A model generated the notes under the pieces. The model did no database searches and was not told the origin of the DNA. It saw only the letters and a list, made by a program, of their open reading frames with translations. Below are positions 44,304 through 53,935 of a stretch of DNA of 64,000 bases, piece after piece. Within the stretch, counting starts at the first letter, position 1. Each line of letters starts with the position of its first letter. The stretch spans positions 22,504,001 through 22,568,000 of the forward strand of contig CM060733.1 in NCBI GenBank assembly GCA_030704615.1, in the 5' to 3' direction. Made by a program: the position numbers and the translations under genes. Source of the stretch: Takakia lepidozioides. Lineage: Eukaryota; Streptophyta; Takakiopsida; Takakiales; Takakiaceae.

Positions 44304-45053
44304 ATGGCTGGGGGAAATGAGGACATAATTGAAGGGCAGGTCTCTTCTCTTAGCCTGTGCACACAATGGGACAAGATTTATGTTTCTCAAGGGGCTCAGA
44401 CTGATTTGAGTGGAGAGCAGTTGGACGTGTTGATTGCATACTGAGAGTCAGGCATTAGCAATAGACAACAAACTGCTGTAGTTGGCGTTGAGGGCCTCAA
44501 TATTGCTTTGGACAGCCAGAACTCTGTTGGAGCAAGCAATTCTGCAGCTGTAGGTGAAATACCAAAGTGGGTGGAAGCTAGGCTTGGAACACAACCAAAG
44601 ACAGCCCCGGGGACCAAGGTGTTCAGTCACAAGGCCGTGGTGTACTGGAGCAGAGGAGCAGGAGCTGCACAAGTTTTTGCAATCAAACGTGGTTGCAGCC
44701 GGACACGCTCTGCTCGAGGCAACCACGAATGGGGGTTCATTAGCAACAAACAGTTTGTTCTGCTTGAAGGAGATGCAGTCATTCGCAACGAGGATACCCG
44801 CAACCGTCTGAAAGCTTTCGAGTTGAGAGACTGTCAGACCCTACCTTTATTTTCTTTAGTATTCAGTGAGCGGGAGATATGGGAGTATTGTTTTGTCTCT
44901 ACCTGGCAGAGAGAGGAGGAGGGTTGGTTAGAGCGAGCTACTGTAGCTTGGGATAAGGTTAGTGGCAGGTTTTTGGATATAGATATACCTCCCACACCTT
45001 ACCATCATGCAGAGCGAGGCACTTTGAGAGAAGTCTGGCAGTTGATAGCATAG
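44304..45053 (+). pseudogene. Element A 5' ORF, 250 codons, unknown function
   Basis: Same length and highly similar to the ORF at 48924-49673. The start MAGGNED follows an in-frame Cys cluster (TCCGLHERQICGCLPC). The body includes VGASNSAAVGEIPKWVEARL, FSHKAVVYWSRGAG and REVWQLIA at the end. This copy has a TGA near 44443 where the other copy has TGG. I do not recognise a family; position between leader and gag suggests an accessory protein of the retroelement. Confidence 0.65.
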
Positions 45054-45640
45054 ATCAGAATTAGATCTTGCTTGGTCGGACCTCTATTCTTCCCCTCCCT
45101 CTCTTAATTATTTTCATTACTTTGTACTTGTAGTTGCCAAAGCCTCTCTTGGTGGAGGCCAGTCAGTCCGGGGTTTTTGGGCTGGGGTATTCTGCAGGAG
45201 CAGCACTGTGGAGGGATTTTGGTGTGGGGGTGTTGATGTTTTGGTTTCTTGTGTTTGGATCCCCCCACACCTGCATGCTTGACTGTGCGCCATGTTGGTT
45301 TTGTGTGGGCGCTTGCTTTCATAGGGATTAGGTCGGATTTGATCACCGGTCAATCCTAGAGTATGTTGTCGGTGGTGAGGCTGGAGTGATGACCAGCAAG
45401 ACCACCAGTGTTTTTTTCTATGGTGAGGCTGGGTTGATGACCAGCCAACCATAGAAGTTCTTGCGGTGGATGCAGGTGCAGGTGCCCTTAGCCACTGGGA
45501 TATGACCCTTAATCCGCAACAGGTGCTCACCCGTGTCACTATTAGAATTAGTACTAGAGCCTTATAGTGTCACGTGGGGGAGGTGCGGGTTGTGAGTGTC
45601 ATCACGGACTTACCCAAGGGTTTTGAGGGGAGTACGGCTA
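45054..45640 (+). other. Element A spacer before gag, truncated
   Basis: Collinear with 49674-50220 of element B, including GGCCAGTCAGTCCGGGG, CCACACCTGCATGCTTGAC and GAGGCTGGAGTGATGACC. Similarity stops at about 45640, where the palindrome array begins, so gag and pol of element A are missing. Confidence 0.7.
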
Positions 45641-46015
45641 CAGGGAGCCCTGAACTGGAAATTCGGCGCCATTTTTCCCGGTTTGGCCCGAAGATGGCTA
45701 AGTCCCAGAACCGCAGTAGGGCCTAGAACTGGAAAAATGGCGCCGAATTTCCAGTTCAGGGCCAGCCACCCTAAGGACTTAGCCCGAAAATGGCTAAGTC
45801 CCTGAACGGCAATAGGGCCTAGAACTGGAAAATGGCGCCAAATTTCCAGTTCAGGGCCAGCCACCCTAGGGACTTAGCCCGAAAATGGCTACGTCCCTGA
45901 ACGGCAATAGGGCCTAGAACTGGAAAATGGCGCCGAATTTCCACTTCAGGGCCAGCCAGTCTAGGGACTTGGCCATTTTCGGAGCCCTGACTGGAAATTC
46001 GGCGCCATTTCCCCT
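45640..46015. repeat. GGCGCC-centred palindrome array, second copy of the 7448 type
   Basis: Units carry GGAAATTCGGCGCC or its reverse complement, with CCTAGAACTGGAAAA, CCAGCCACCCTA and GGCTAAGTCCC as in 7448-7715. It lies directly downstream (minus strand) of a predicted splice donor at 46081, so it is intronic in the ParB/methyltransferase-like gene family. Confidence 0.88.
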
Positions 46016-46081
46016 AACACCACATGAGGCCTCTAACATCCTGAAATGCAAGGACTTGAAAGAAAGGCAGCGCGTATGTAC

Positions 46082-46353
46082 CTGTACAGAAGGCGCATTG
46101 CTGCTTTGTCCGCGTTCGGATGGTCGGTGAACTCGTGGCTCCGGCGAGCATCTGCTATCTCCCGAAAGAATAGGTTGGTTTTGTATAGCAGAAAGTACCT
46201 TGTCACATAGTCACGTAGGCTCTCTGCTACAGGAGATATCTCCATCTTGAACTGATGTGCTTGTGTGTCCAGCTGCTCTTGCGCATTCGTCGTCACCTGT
46301 GGAGATCCTCCATCAGATCGCTTTCCTCAAAAAATACAATGAATCCACCCCCT
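46082..46353 (-). pseudogene. Linking exon of the ParB/methyltransferase-like gene, broken by a retroelement
   Basis: The minus-strand frame encodes TNAQEQLDTQAHQFKMEIS, SLRDYVTRYFLLYKTNLFFR and KAAMRLLYR, and ends at a TACAG/GTACAT donor (46082/46081) in phase 2. The same stretch occurs at 53560-53776. The phase matches the acceptor at 7373 in the methyltransferase-like gene. The element at 46354-53398 is inserted within this copy. Confidence 0.65.
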
Positions 46354-46706
46354 TGTCAAGTTAAATAAGCGCAGTGTGAAAACAACTAGAATAAAGCTAG
46401 TTATTTGTATTTAACACTTGGATTTAGGTCGTCTTAAATCAGGTGTCAAGTTTAGTTTGACACCTGAACCGTCTTATCTTCACGAGAGCGGCAGTCGCGC
46501 AGCTCATCTCTCTCGAGTTGAGCCTGCGCGACCGAGCTCCTTCATGCGTTTAGATCTGAGTGTGCTTATGATGGGAGTGTAGGTTGTTGTGGGGTGGAGT
46601 CCCCATAGCTTGGGGTGCCCCTGGCTTGACTTCTATTTTAAAGAGTGATAGCGATGGATTTCATATTTCTTGTGTTGAGAGTGTGTGTCCTTTAGCTTTC
46701 TTATCA
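46354..46706 (+). repeat. 5' LTR of element B
   Basis: 353 bp, TGTCAAG ... TTCTTATCA, collinear with 52966-53319 and 42025-42373. It contains an 11-bp perfect hairpin TCAGGTGTCAA / TTGACACCTGA (46439-46449, 46457-46467) and CTCATCTCTCTCGAG at 46503-46517, with TTATCT about 30 bp upstream as a weak TATA-like element. Confidence 0.9.
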
Positions 46707-46721
46707 CTCGAGAGAGATGAG
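46707..46721 (+). promoter_or_regulatory. Candidate self-priming primer-binding site
   Basis: CTCGAGAGAGATGAG begins immediately after the LTR end and is the exact 15-nt reverse complement of LTR bases 46503-46517. No TGG-type tRNA-complementary site is present here. In the yeast element Tf1, the primer-binding site next to the LTR pairs with the transcript's own 5' end; the same layout is inferred here. Confidence 0.6.
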
Positions 46722-47799
46722 GCTTGCATCTGTGAGTGCCAGATATGAGTTTAGTTTTAGCACTTGTGGTTTTTGTTTTAAGAGTGAGAGAAGCAAGTTA
46801 AGTAAGCGAGGAGGGTGAGCACGCAGGGCACACCAGGGCCGAGATTAGTGTGTAGGGTACGGCAGCAGCACGCTTGTGTTGCGTGCTTGCTTGGCTTGTT
46901 GTGCGTGAGTGTTGCGACCTCCATGTCGTGGTTCCGGTCGCTGCGCTACACCTCCACGTGGACCAATTTTCTGTTCCGTTCCAAGTCGCAGATCAGGCGC
47001 AGCTCGGGGTTGTGCCGGGGTGTGGGGATGCATGGGCTGCCACCATATTCAGCATGCACCAGCCTTATTACGTTGTGTGGCCTTCACGCTGTTCCTTGAA
47101 TTGCTAGTGACCGTGGAGGGATTTTAAGGTGGGCGTTGTGTTTTCTGCGTCTCAATTGCAGCCTATATGTAGAAGCACTACAGCGAGGTGAAATTCATCA
47201 CACAACTAGCTTTGTGGGAGGTGTGATCGCATTACGAGGACTCCTGGTAACAAAATGTCTGCCATCATGGCACGGCAGGTGGAATTTGAAACGCAACTCT
47301 GGTAATTGGAAGAGATTATGTGCTGCTTGAGAAAAGCTAGCATTTGAATTATGGGTGAGGATGATGAATTTCGAACTGGAGAATCGCAATGTGTGGAGTT
47401 GTAAAGCACAACAACACCTGAGCCTATGTAGTGGCCTTAGATTACAGTGCACAAGCAGGCAGGTGCCAACAGTCTGCGTGCCGGTAAGAGACGGAGGGCA
47501 CGGACGACACTCGCAAGGCCCGACCACTCAGCAACCTCTGCTACCGCACAGCATCCACGCCTGCAGCGGGAGTCACCAAGGCCCTGGCAGCTACGGTCGC
47601 TACAGTCGGTTTTCCCTGCATCGGAATTCCAGAGGCCATCTCAAACAAGGAAGTAAGGTGTAATCTAAGCTGCACTTTTCTTCTTTCCCACCCAATCACG
47701 AGTGAAAGCTTCCGATTCCGTCTGCATAAATTCTAGCCTTGAATCAATGAAGTGACCACAACCTGCATGTGCTGGCCGAGATCAACTGAGTCAGCCTAC
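46722..47799. other. Element B unique region, no gene recognised
   Basis: GC-rich around 46840-47100, with ORFs on both strands that show no known domain. Element A has unrelated sequence at this position. Confidence 0.4.
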
Positions 47800-48168
47800 T
47801 CAGTCCTGGGCTTTGGCAGCCTGCTTCTCCTTTGACCTCTGAATCTTCAGCACTTTCTTCACTATTTTCTGCTCTTCGACTAGAAAAGCACGGATGATGC
47901 GCTCACGCACGGCAGAGCCAGACATATTGCCTCCATAGGCTTTGTTCACTGTCTTCCGGTGCCTGTGTAGTCGCGATGTCTTGTACTCAGTGGGCCGCAA
48001 GTGGGGAATCCCAGCGATGCGTTTCCCAGTGATGGAGCATTTGGGACCTTTCGCCCGCTTCTTGGCGATTTGAAATACAAGCCTTCCACCTGGCGTCTTT
48101 ACAACGCGAGTTTGGTTAGACTTGGTGGCATAGCTGTGCCTGCGGCGGTATGTGAGCCGCTGAACCAT
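47800..48168 (-). CDS. RPL34: 60S ribosomal protein eL34, intact and intronless
   Basis: A single 122-codon frame encodes a full-length eL34 with the eukaryote signature blocks [56 protein letters not shown] and [12 protein letters not shown]. It is a structural protein of the large ribosomal subunit. There is no intron, stop or frameshift. It lies inside the LTR insertion 46354-53398 in antisense, so it is best read as a retrocopy or a transduced gene. No poly(T) follows its stop on the plus strand. Just upstream of the start (minus strand) is a CT-rich tract (GCTCTCTCTCTCTC) that could be its 5' leader. Whether it is expressed is unknown. Confidence 0.96.
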   Translation of the reverse strand: MVQRLTYRRRHSYATKSNQTRVVKTPGGRLVFQIAKKRAKGPKCSITGKRIAGIPHLRPTEYKTSRLHRHRKTVNKAYGGNMSGSAVRERIIRAFLVEEQKIVKKVLKIQRSKEKQAAKAQD

Positions 48169-48923
48169 GGTGCTAAGCGCTTGCCTGCTCTATGTGAGAG
48201 AGAGAGAGCTGGCGATATCGCTATTCAGTGAGACAAGGGCTTGCGGGTACAAGCCCTGCTGGTGTGAGAGCTGCTGCAGGCAGTAGAGTCGGCTGTTGGT
48301 GAGGCGAGATAGAAGCACTTTGGGTCTTCAATCCTGAGTACCTCTTTCAGAATATTAAATCCCAACAGACATCAATACATGTGGGAAAGACCTCATATCG
48401 CATGTATAAGCATCCCCAGCCATTGGAATGGCGTTGTGCGGCATAGTGAGGAGACGATGCAGGGCGTCCATGGCAGCGAGCACGCAAGAAGAAGCAAGTA
48501 GCACTGAAGACACAGGATCGCAGTGAGGATCAGAAGGACCCAACAGCCCCAGTACTTGAGCGTTGTTCGACACCAGCTTGATTTTGCATAGACCTGGAGG
48601 GGAACGGCCTCGGGAACCCGTAGATAACCTGGGAACAGGTTGTAATGGCGAGAACGTTTTGGTGTTTATAAAAAAAAAAAAAAAAAAAAAACCCTTTTGA
48701 TCTAATTTAAATGATTTAGAGCCTGATTGGTCATAACTTTGTCAGATGGACTCCGTTTGACTCAGTTTTTGGGGGAATAGCTGCAGAAAGGGGAAATCTA
48801 CCTATCTCTGCTAAAAATCTATGGAATTTTTAGAGTGTGAGTGTGCCATGAAGGATCCCCAATTCTGTTTCTAGAACCTGTGCTGGTCTATATGAGAGAC
48901 AAATCTGTGGATGTCCTCCTTGT
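48169..48923. other. eL34 upstream sequence, A23 tract and start of shared element module
   Basis: 48232-48660 has no recognised gene. An A tract of about 23 lies at 48670-48692. Similarity to element A begins near 48718 (AGAGCCTGATTGGTCATA). Confidence 0.5.
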
Positions 48924-49673
48924 ATGGCTGGGGGAAATGAGGACGTAATTGAAGGGCAGGTCTCATCTCTTAGCCTGTGCACACAAGGGGACAAGATTTA
49001 TGTTTCCCAAGGAACTCAGACTGATTTGAGTGGAGAACAGTTGGACGAGTTGATTGCATACTGGGAGTCAGGCATTAGCAGTAGACAACAAACTGCTGTA
49101 GTTGGCGTTGAGGGCCTCAATATTGCCTTGGACAGTCAGAACTCTGTTGGAGCCAGCAGTTCTGCAGCTGTAAGTGAAATACCAAAGTGGGTGAAAGCTA
49201 GGCTTGGAACACAGCCAAAGACAGCCCCGGGGACCAAGGTGTTCAGCCACAAGGCCGTGGTGTACTGGAGTAGAGGAGCAGGAGCTACACAAGTTTGTGC
49301 AATCAGACAGCGTTGCAGCCGGACACGCTCTGCACAAGGCAACCACGAGCGGGGGTTCATTAGCGAGGACAAGTTTGTTCTGTTTGAAGGAGATGCAATC
49401 ATTCGCAATGAGGACACCCGCAACCGTCTCAAAGCCTTTGAGTTGAGAGACTATCAGACCCTACCTTTGTTTTCTTTAGTGTTCAGTGAGCGGGAGATAG
49501 CAGAGTGTTGCTTTGTCTCTACCTGGTAGAAAGAGGAGGAGGGTTGGTTAGAGCGAGCTACTGTAGCTTGGGACAAGGTTAGTGGCAGGTTTCTGGACAT
49601 AGATATACCTCATACACCTTACCATCATGCAGAGCGAGGCACTTTGAGAGAAGTCTGGCAGTTGATAGCATAG
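48924..49673 (+). pseudogene. Element B 5' ORF, 250 codons, unknown function
   Basis: Partner of 44304-45053. Start MAGGNED is preceded in frame by the Cys cluster CAGLYERQICGCPPC. This copy has a TAG at about 49527 where element A has CAG, and lacks element A's stop. Conserved features include IPKWVKARLGTQPKTAPG, RSAQGNHERGFIS and a C-terminal REVWQLIA. No family is recognised. Confidence 0.65.
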
Positions 49674-50215
49674 ATCAAGATTAGATCTTGCTTGGGGCGG
49701 GCTTTTATTCTTCCCCTCCATCTCTGTACTATTTTCATTACCTTGTACTTGTAGTTACCAAAGCCTCTCTTGGTGGAGGCCAGTCAGTCCGGGGTTTTGG
49801 GCTGGGATATTTTGCAGGTCAGCACTGCAGATGGATTTTGATGTGGGGGTGTTGATGTTTTGATTTCTTGTGTTTGGATCCCCCCCAACACCTGCATGCT
49901 TGACTGTGCGCCATGTTGATTTTGTGTGGGCGCTTGCTTTCATAGGGATTAGGCCGGATTTGATCACCGGTCAATCCTAGAGTATGTTGTCGGTGGTGAG
50001 GCTAGAGTGATGACCAGCAAGACCACCAGTGTTTCTTCTATGGTGAGACTGGGTTGATGACCAGCCAACCATATGAGTTCTTGCGGTGGATGCAGGTGCA
50101 GGTGCCCTGAGCCACTGGGATATGACCCTTAAACTGCAACAGGTGCCTACCCGTGTCACTATTATAATTAGTAATAGAGCCTTATAGTGTCACGTGGGGG
50201 AGGTGCACATTGTGA

Positions 50216-51115
50216 GTGTCATCACGGAGTTACCCAGGGGTTATTAGTGCAGAGTCAGACACAGACTCGGAGGCTTCATCAACAGGTGTGCAGTTTCATT
50301 CGCCATTGTTGTGGGATGACAGGAAGGAGATGTATGGAGCTACCAAGGGGCCTCGTAGGTACTCTGGAGCTGTGGGCACAATCGAGTTGGCTGACTTTAT
50401 CGAGGAGTTCGACAGCTGGTGTGATTTGCAGCAGATGCGCAATCCACAGCTATTCACCCCATTCATGGCATGGAAGGGACTGTTCCAGCATTTGGAAGGC
50501 CCGCCTATGGACGATTACCACGAGTTCAGGCGAGGACATAAAGCAGAGATTGAGGAGTGGAAGATGTATTGGTCACCTGACTACGTCTCCATTACTCGAG
50601 GCACGACGCGACCAGTAGCTGCATCAGTACCAATATCTTCCACTGCCAGCACTAGTAGTGGAGTAAGTAGTGCCGGTACTTCTGCATGTGGTACCAGTTC
50701 AAAAGGTGCTACTACTCCTCCTGCCACGACTACAACACATGTGCCTAGATTCAACCCGATGGTGGAGTTCTTCCAGGAGTTGCGGAGGAACTATCAAGGT
50801 GTACGGACAGAGAAGCTGCGAAGTTTGCAAGACTTCCAGCGCAAACCCAGTGAGAGCCTGCGAGAGGCGTACACTCGTATGAGGCGCTTGATAAGTGTGA
50901 CCCAAGGGGTTACTGAAGCTCAGGCAATCCAGTTTTGGTATGGAATTCTAGACAAGGAGCTCAAGAGAAGGGTGTGAGATGCAACCCTGTTACAAGCAGC
51001 CCAACCCACATTAGCAGATGTGTTTCTGCTGGCTGAGCGGATTGAGCTCAACATGGTGGAGGAGCGAGTTGTTACCATTGGATTTGGTAAGGACATGCCT
51101 GCACAACAGGGATGA
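50216..51115 (+). pseudogene. Element B gag-like protein
   Basis: The open frame 50216-50977 includes a capsid-like part (YSGAVGTIELADFIEEFDSW, FMAWKGLFQHLEGPPMDDY) and a later helical stretch, FFQELRRNYQGVRTEKLRS and LREAYTRMRRLISV. A TGA at 50975 interrupts an otherwise continuous frame that runs on through ADVFLLAERIELNMVEE to about 51113. No CCHC knuckle was seen. The stop is a likely CGA-to-TGA change. Confidence 0.75.
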
Positions 51116-51306
51116 CTGTAGATCAAGTGTCTGAGGACCCTGAGGCCAGCAATGAGCAAGGTTGCGCCAAAGATATACATGAGGATTCAGTTGTGTTGGA
51201 CTACCTCCGCACTGGAGACACTGCAGCCACTGTGACTGCCAAGGAGAGGGATCGGATCCTACAATGAGCCAAGAGGTTCAAATGGGAGGGGACACACCTG
51301 CTCCGA

Positions 51307-52618
51307 GTGTGGGAGGATGGTCGAGTGAGGATTGTGCCTCACCCAATACAGCGGGCACGGTTAGTGCGGCATGCCCATGAGGAATTGGGGCATTTTGGGG
51401 TGCGACGCACTCATAGTCTACTGCAGGGGCAGTATTGGTGGCATGGTATGCACACAGAGGTGCAACAATTTGTGGCTAGGTGCATGGTGTGTGACAGGGT
51501 GCGTGCTTCATTCAATGCCCCTACTCCACAATTGCACCCTCTTCCGATCATGGGATTGGGCTACAGGTGGAGTCTTGACTTTACAGGGCCGTTGCCACTG
51601 ACCATGCGCCACAACAAGTACGTGTTGGTGATGGTGGAGCACTTCTCCAAGTGGATTGAATTGGTTCCATTGCCTGATAAGGCTAGTGAGGGAGCTGCGT
51701 ATGCATTCTTGGATTGTGTGCTTAGCCGATTCGGTGCTCAAGCTGAGGTACTCACGGACCAAGGGAGAGAGTTCTTGGGGGAGTTTCAGGCTTTGTGTGA
51801 CAAGGCCTTGATAGACCACCGCACCACTTCTCGGGATCATCCTGAGGCCGATGGCTTGGCAGAGAGAGTTGTTCAGACAGTAAAGAGGGGTTTGCGCAAG
51901 TATGGCTTGCAGAAGGGACACCTAGGAGATTGGGACCTTCAGTTACCCTGGTTAGCCATGGGCTACAGGTTCAGCAAGCAAGCATCACTTGCCTCCTTCT
52001 CACCATACTTTCTTCTCTTTGGCCGAGAGCCGGATTTGCCTATATCCATTCGCAGAGAAGCTGCTACAGTTCTTAACCTTGACGATCCGGACGTGTGGGC
52101 ACATGCATGTGAGCAGCGTGCAGAGTTGTTCAATAGAGTCATGCCCATGGCTTTCGAGAACCTTGCCATTGCACAACACCATGATACGTTGAGGTATGCT
52201 ACCATACGTGGTGGGGGCTATCGTCCTGGGGTTCGGAGATTCAACCCTGGTGACTATGTCTTATCTGCAGCAAACTGCTCCTACGACCTTGGATGTGACT
52301 GCAGGACGTGTTATTTTGAGGGTTCGAGAGGTCTTACCCTCAGGCGTCTTGGTCTTGGAGGGTCGGGATGGCATAACTTGGAAGGACCATGTGCGTAATT
52401 GTGCGCCATGTCACCGTCCGAATGTCGATGGCAGGATAGACCCAAACTTGGCAGTGGTATCTGCAAGTTTGAGGTGCATGTTGTGTGGGTCTGCTAGAGG
52501 GGCAGCCACCATGCTGGTGTGTGATCGATACTCTAGAGGTTGGCATATGGGATGCTTGACTCCACCTCTTGAGATGGTTCCGGATGGGGATTGGTTATGT
52601 CCACATTGCATTGGATAG
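51307..52618 (+). pseudogene. Ty3-type integrase with C-terminal PHD-like finger
   Basis: Frame 51307-52398 carries the HHCC finger (HAHEELGHFG, then CMVC), the catalytic core with Asp in SLDFTGPLP, Asp in LTDQGREF and Glu in GLAERVVQ, and a C-terminal extension. After a one-frame shift near 52265 the second frame to 52618 continues with TTLDVTAGRVILRVREVLP and a PHD-like finger: CMLC, VCDRYSRGWHMGCLTPP, LCPHC. In the finger the fourth zinc ligand, Cys in the usual CDxC, is Tyr. PHD fingers on some algal and plant gypsy integrases are known to me from memory and may guide insertion to modified histone H3; the function is inferred. Confidence 0.85.
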
Positions 52619-52965
52619 TGGGAGTGGATACAACCATGGAAGGCTAACAAGAAACGCAAGGCCCAGCTACTAGGAGACCTTGAACACATGAGGTCCTGGC
52701 TCAAGTTCACAGATTGCAAGACGGCGACTAACGATGGGGCTACTCTTGTACCCGGCCTCTTGGTCTATAGGGTTTGAGTGCAATAGGGACAGTGCTAGAG
52801 GACTTAGTACGGCTGTGGCTATTACATCTTGTAGCTATCTGGAGGTAGAGGGACCTATCCACCAGCTAGGGGGGCGATTGTGGCAGACTACTTTATTGTG
52901 CATATATGTGTGGTGTGGTTTGGACAGCGATGTAGTTGTGTAGCGATATGTATGCGCACGACAGC
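52619..52965 (+). other. 3' untranslated end of element B
   Basis: Contains a purine-rich AGGGGGGCGA at 52869-52878 and the stretch ATTGTGGCAGACTAC ... GCGATATGT (52878-52951), which is repeated after the 3' LTR. Confidence 0.5.
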
Positions 52966-53319
52966 TGTCAAGTTAAATAAGCACAGTGTGAAAACAACTA
53001 GAATAAAGCTAGTTATTTGTATTTAACCTTGGATTTAGGTCAAGTCTTAAATCAGGTGTCAAGTTTAGTTTGACACCTGAACCGTCTTATCTTCACGAGA
53101 GCGGCAGCCGCGCAGCTCATCTCTCTCGAGTTGAGCCTGCGCGACCGAGCTCCTTCATGCGTTTAGATCTGAGTGTGCTTATGATGGGAGTGTAGGTTGT
53201 TGTGGGGTGGAGTCCCCATAGCTTGGGGTGCCCCTGGCTCGACTTCTATTTTAAAGAGTGATAGCGATGGATTTCATATTTCTTGTGTTGAGAGTGTGTG
53301 TCCTTTAGCTTTCTTATCA
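52966..53319 (+). repeat. 3' LTR of element B
   Basis: TGTCAAG ... TTCTTATCA, collinear with the 5' LTR. It differs by a few substitutions and small indels by eye. It keeps the perfect 11-bp hairpin (53052-53062, 53070-53080) and CTCATCTCTCTCGAG at 53116-53130. It is followed by a second copy of pre-LTR sequence (53320-53398) instead of the target duplication. Confidence 0.88.
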
Positions 53320-53398
53320 ATTGTGGTAGACTACTTTATTGTGCATATATGTGTAGTGTGGTTTGGATAGCGATGTAGTTGTGTAGCGATATGTGACA

Positions 53399-53935
53399 CC
53401 CTACTAGAGTAGAAGCCCCAAACGAAGTGTGGGGAAGTACTTGAAACCACCATGTCATGCGGTTCATCCACATGTCGAATGTGGGGTCAGAGAGTTTGTC
53501 CGGTTTGGGGAAGCTCAACATGTCCCGGTTTGGAGCCACCACAATTTGGTTGGTGAACTCGTGGCTCCGGCGAGCATCTGCTATCTCCCGAAAGAATAGG
53601 TTGGTTTTGTAGAGCAGAAAGTACCTCGTCACATAGTCACGTAGGCTCTCTGCTGCAGGAAATATCTCCATCTTGAACTGATGTGCTTGTGTGTCCAGCT
53701 GCTCTTGCGCATTCGTCGCCACCTGTGGAGATTCTCCATCAGATCGCTTTCCTGAAAAAATACAATGAATCCACCCCCTACTAGAGTAGAAGCCCCAAAC
53801 GAAGCGTGGGGAAGTACCTAAAACCACCATGTCATGCGGTTCATCCACATGTCGAATGTGGGGTCAAAGAGTTTGTCCGGTTTGGGGAAGCTCCACATGT
53901 CCCTGGTACTTTGGGAACCATTCCAGATTTGGAGC
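53399..53935. repeat. Tandem duplication in the ParB-like gene
   Basis: CTACTAGAGTAGAAGCCCC starts a block at 53401 and again at 53780, each followed by GTGGGGAAGTAC and CATGTCATGCGGTTCATCC. The intervening 53560-53776 matches 46120-46353. The order explains the empty site for element B. Confidence 0.85.

Larger units (their letters stand above)
46354..53398 (+). mobile_element. 7,045-bp LTR retroelement insertion (element B) with target duplication
   Basis: The left flank ends AATCCACCCCCT and the right flank resumes CCCTACTAGAGTAG. The uninterrupted target AATCCACCCCCTACTAGAG is present at 53769-53787, proving a single insertion with a 4-bp CCCT (or 4-of-5) duplication. Contents in order are: LTR, leader with candidate self-primer site, a unique region with eL34 in antisense, an A tract, an unknown ORF, gag, integrase-PHD, LTR, and an extra 79-bp copy of the pre-LTR sequence. 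Protease, reverse transcriptase and RNase H are missing, so this is an internal-deletion derivative. Confidence 0.85.
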
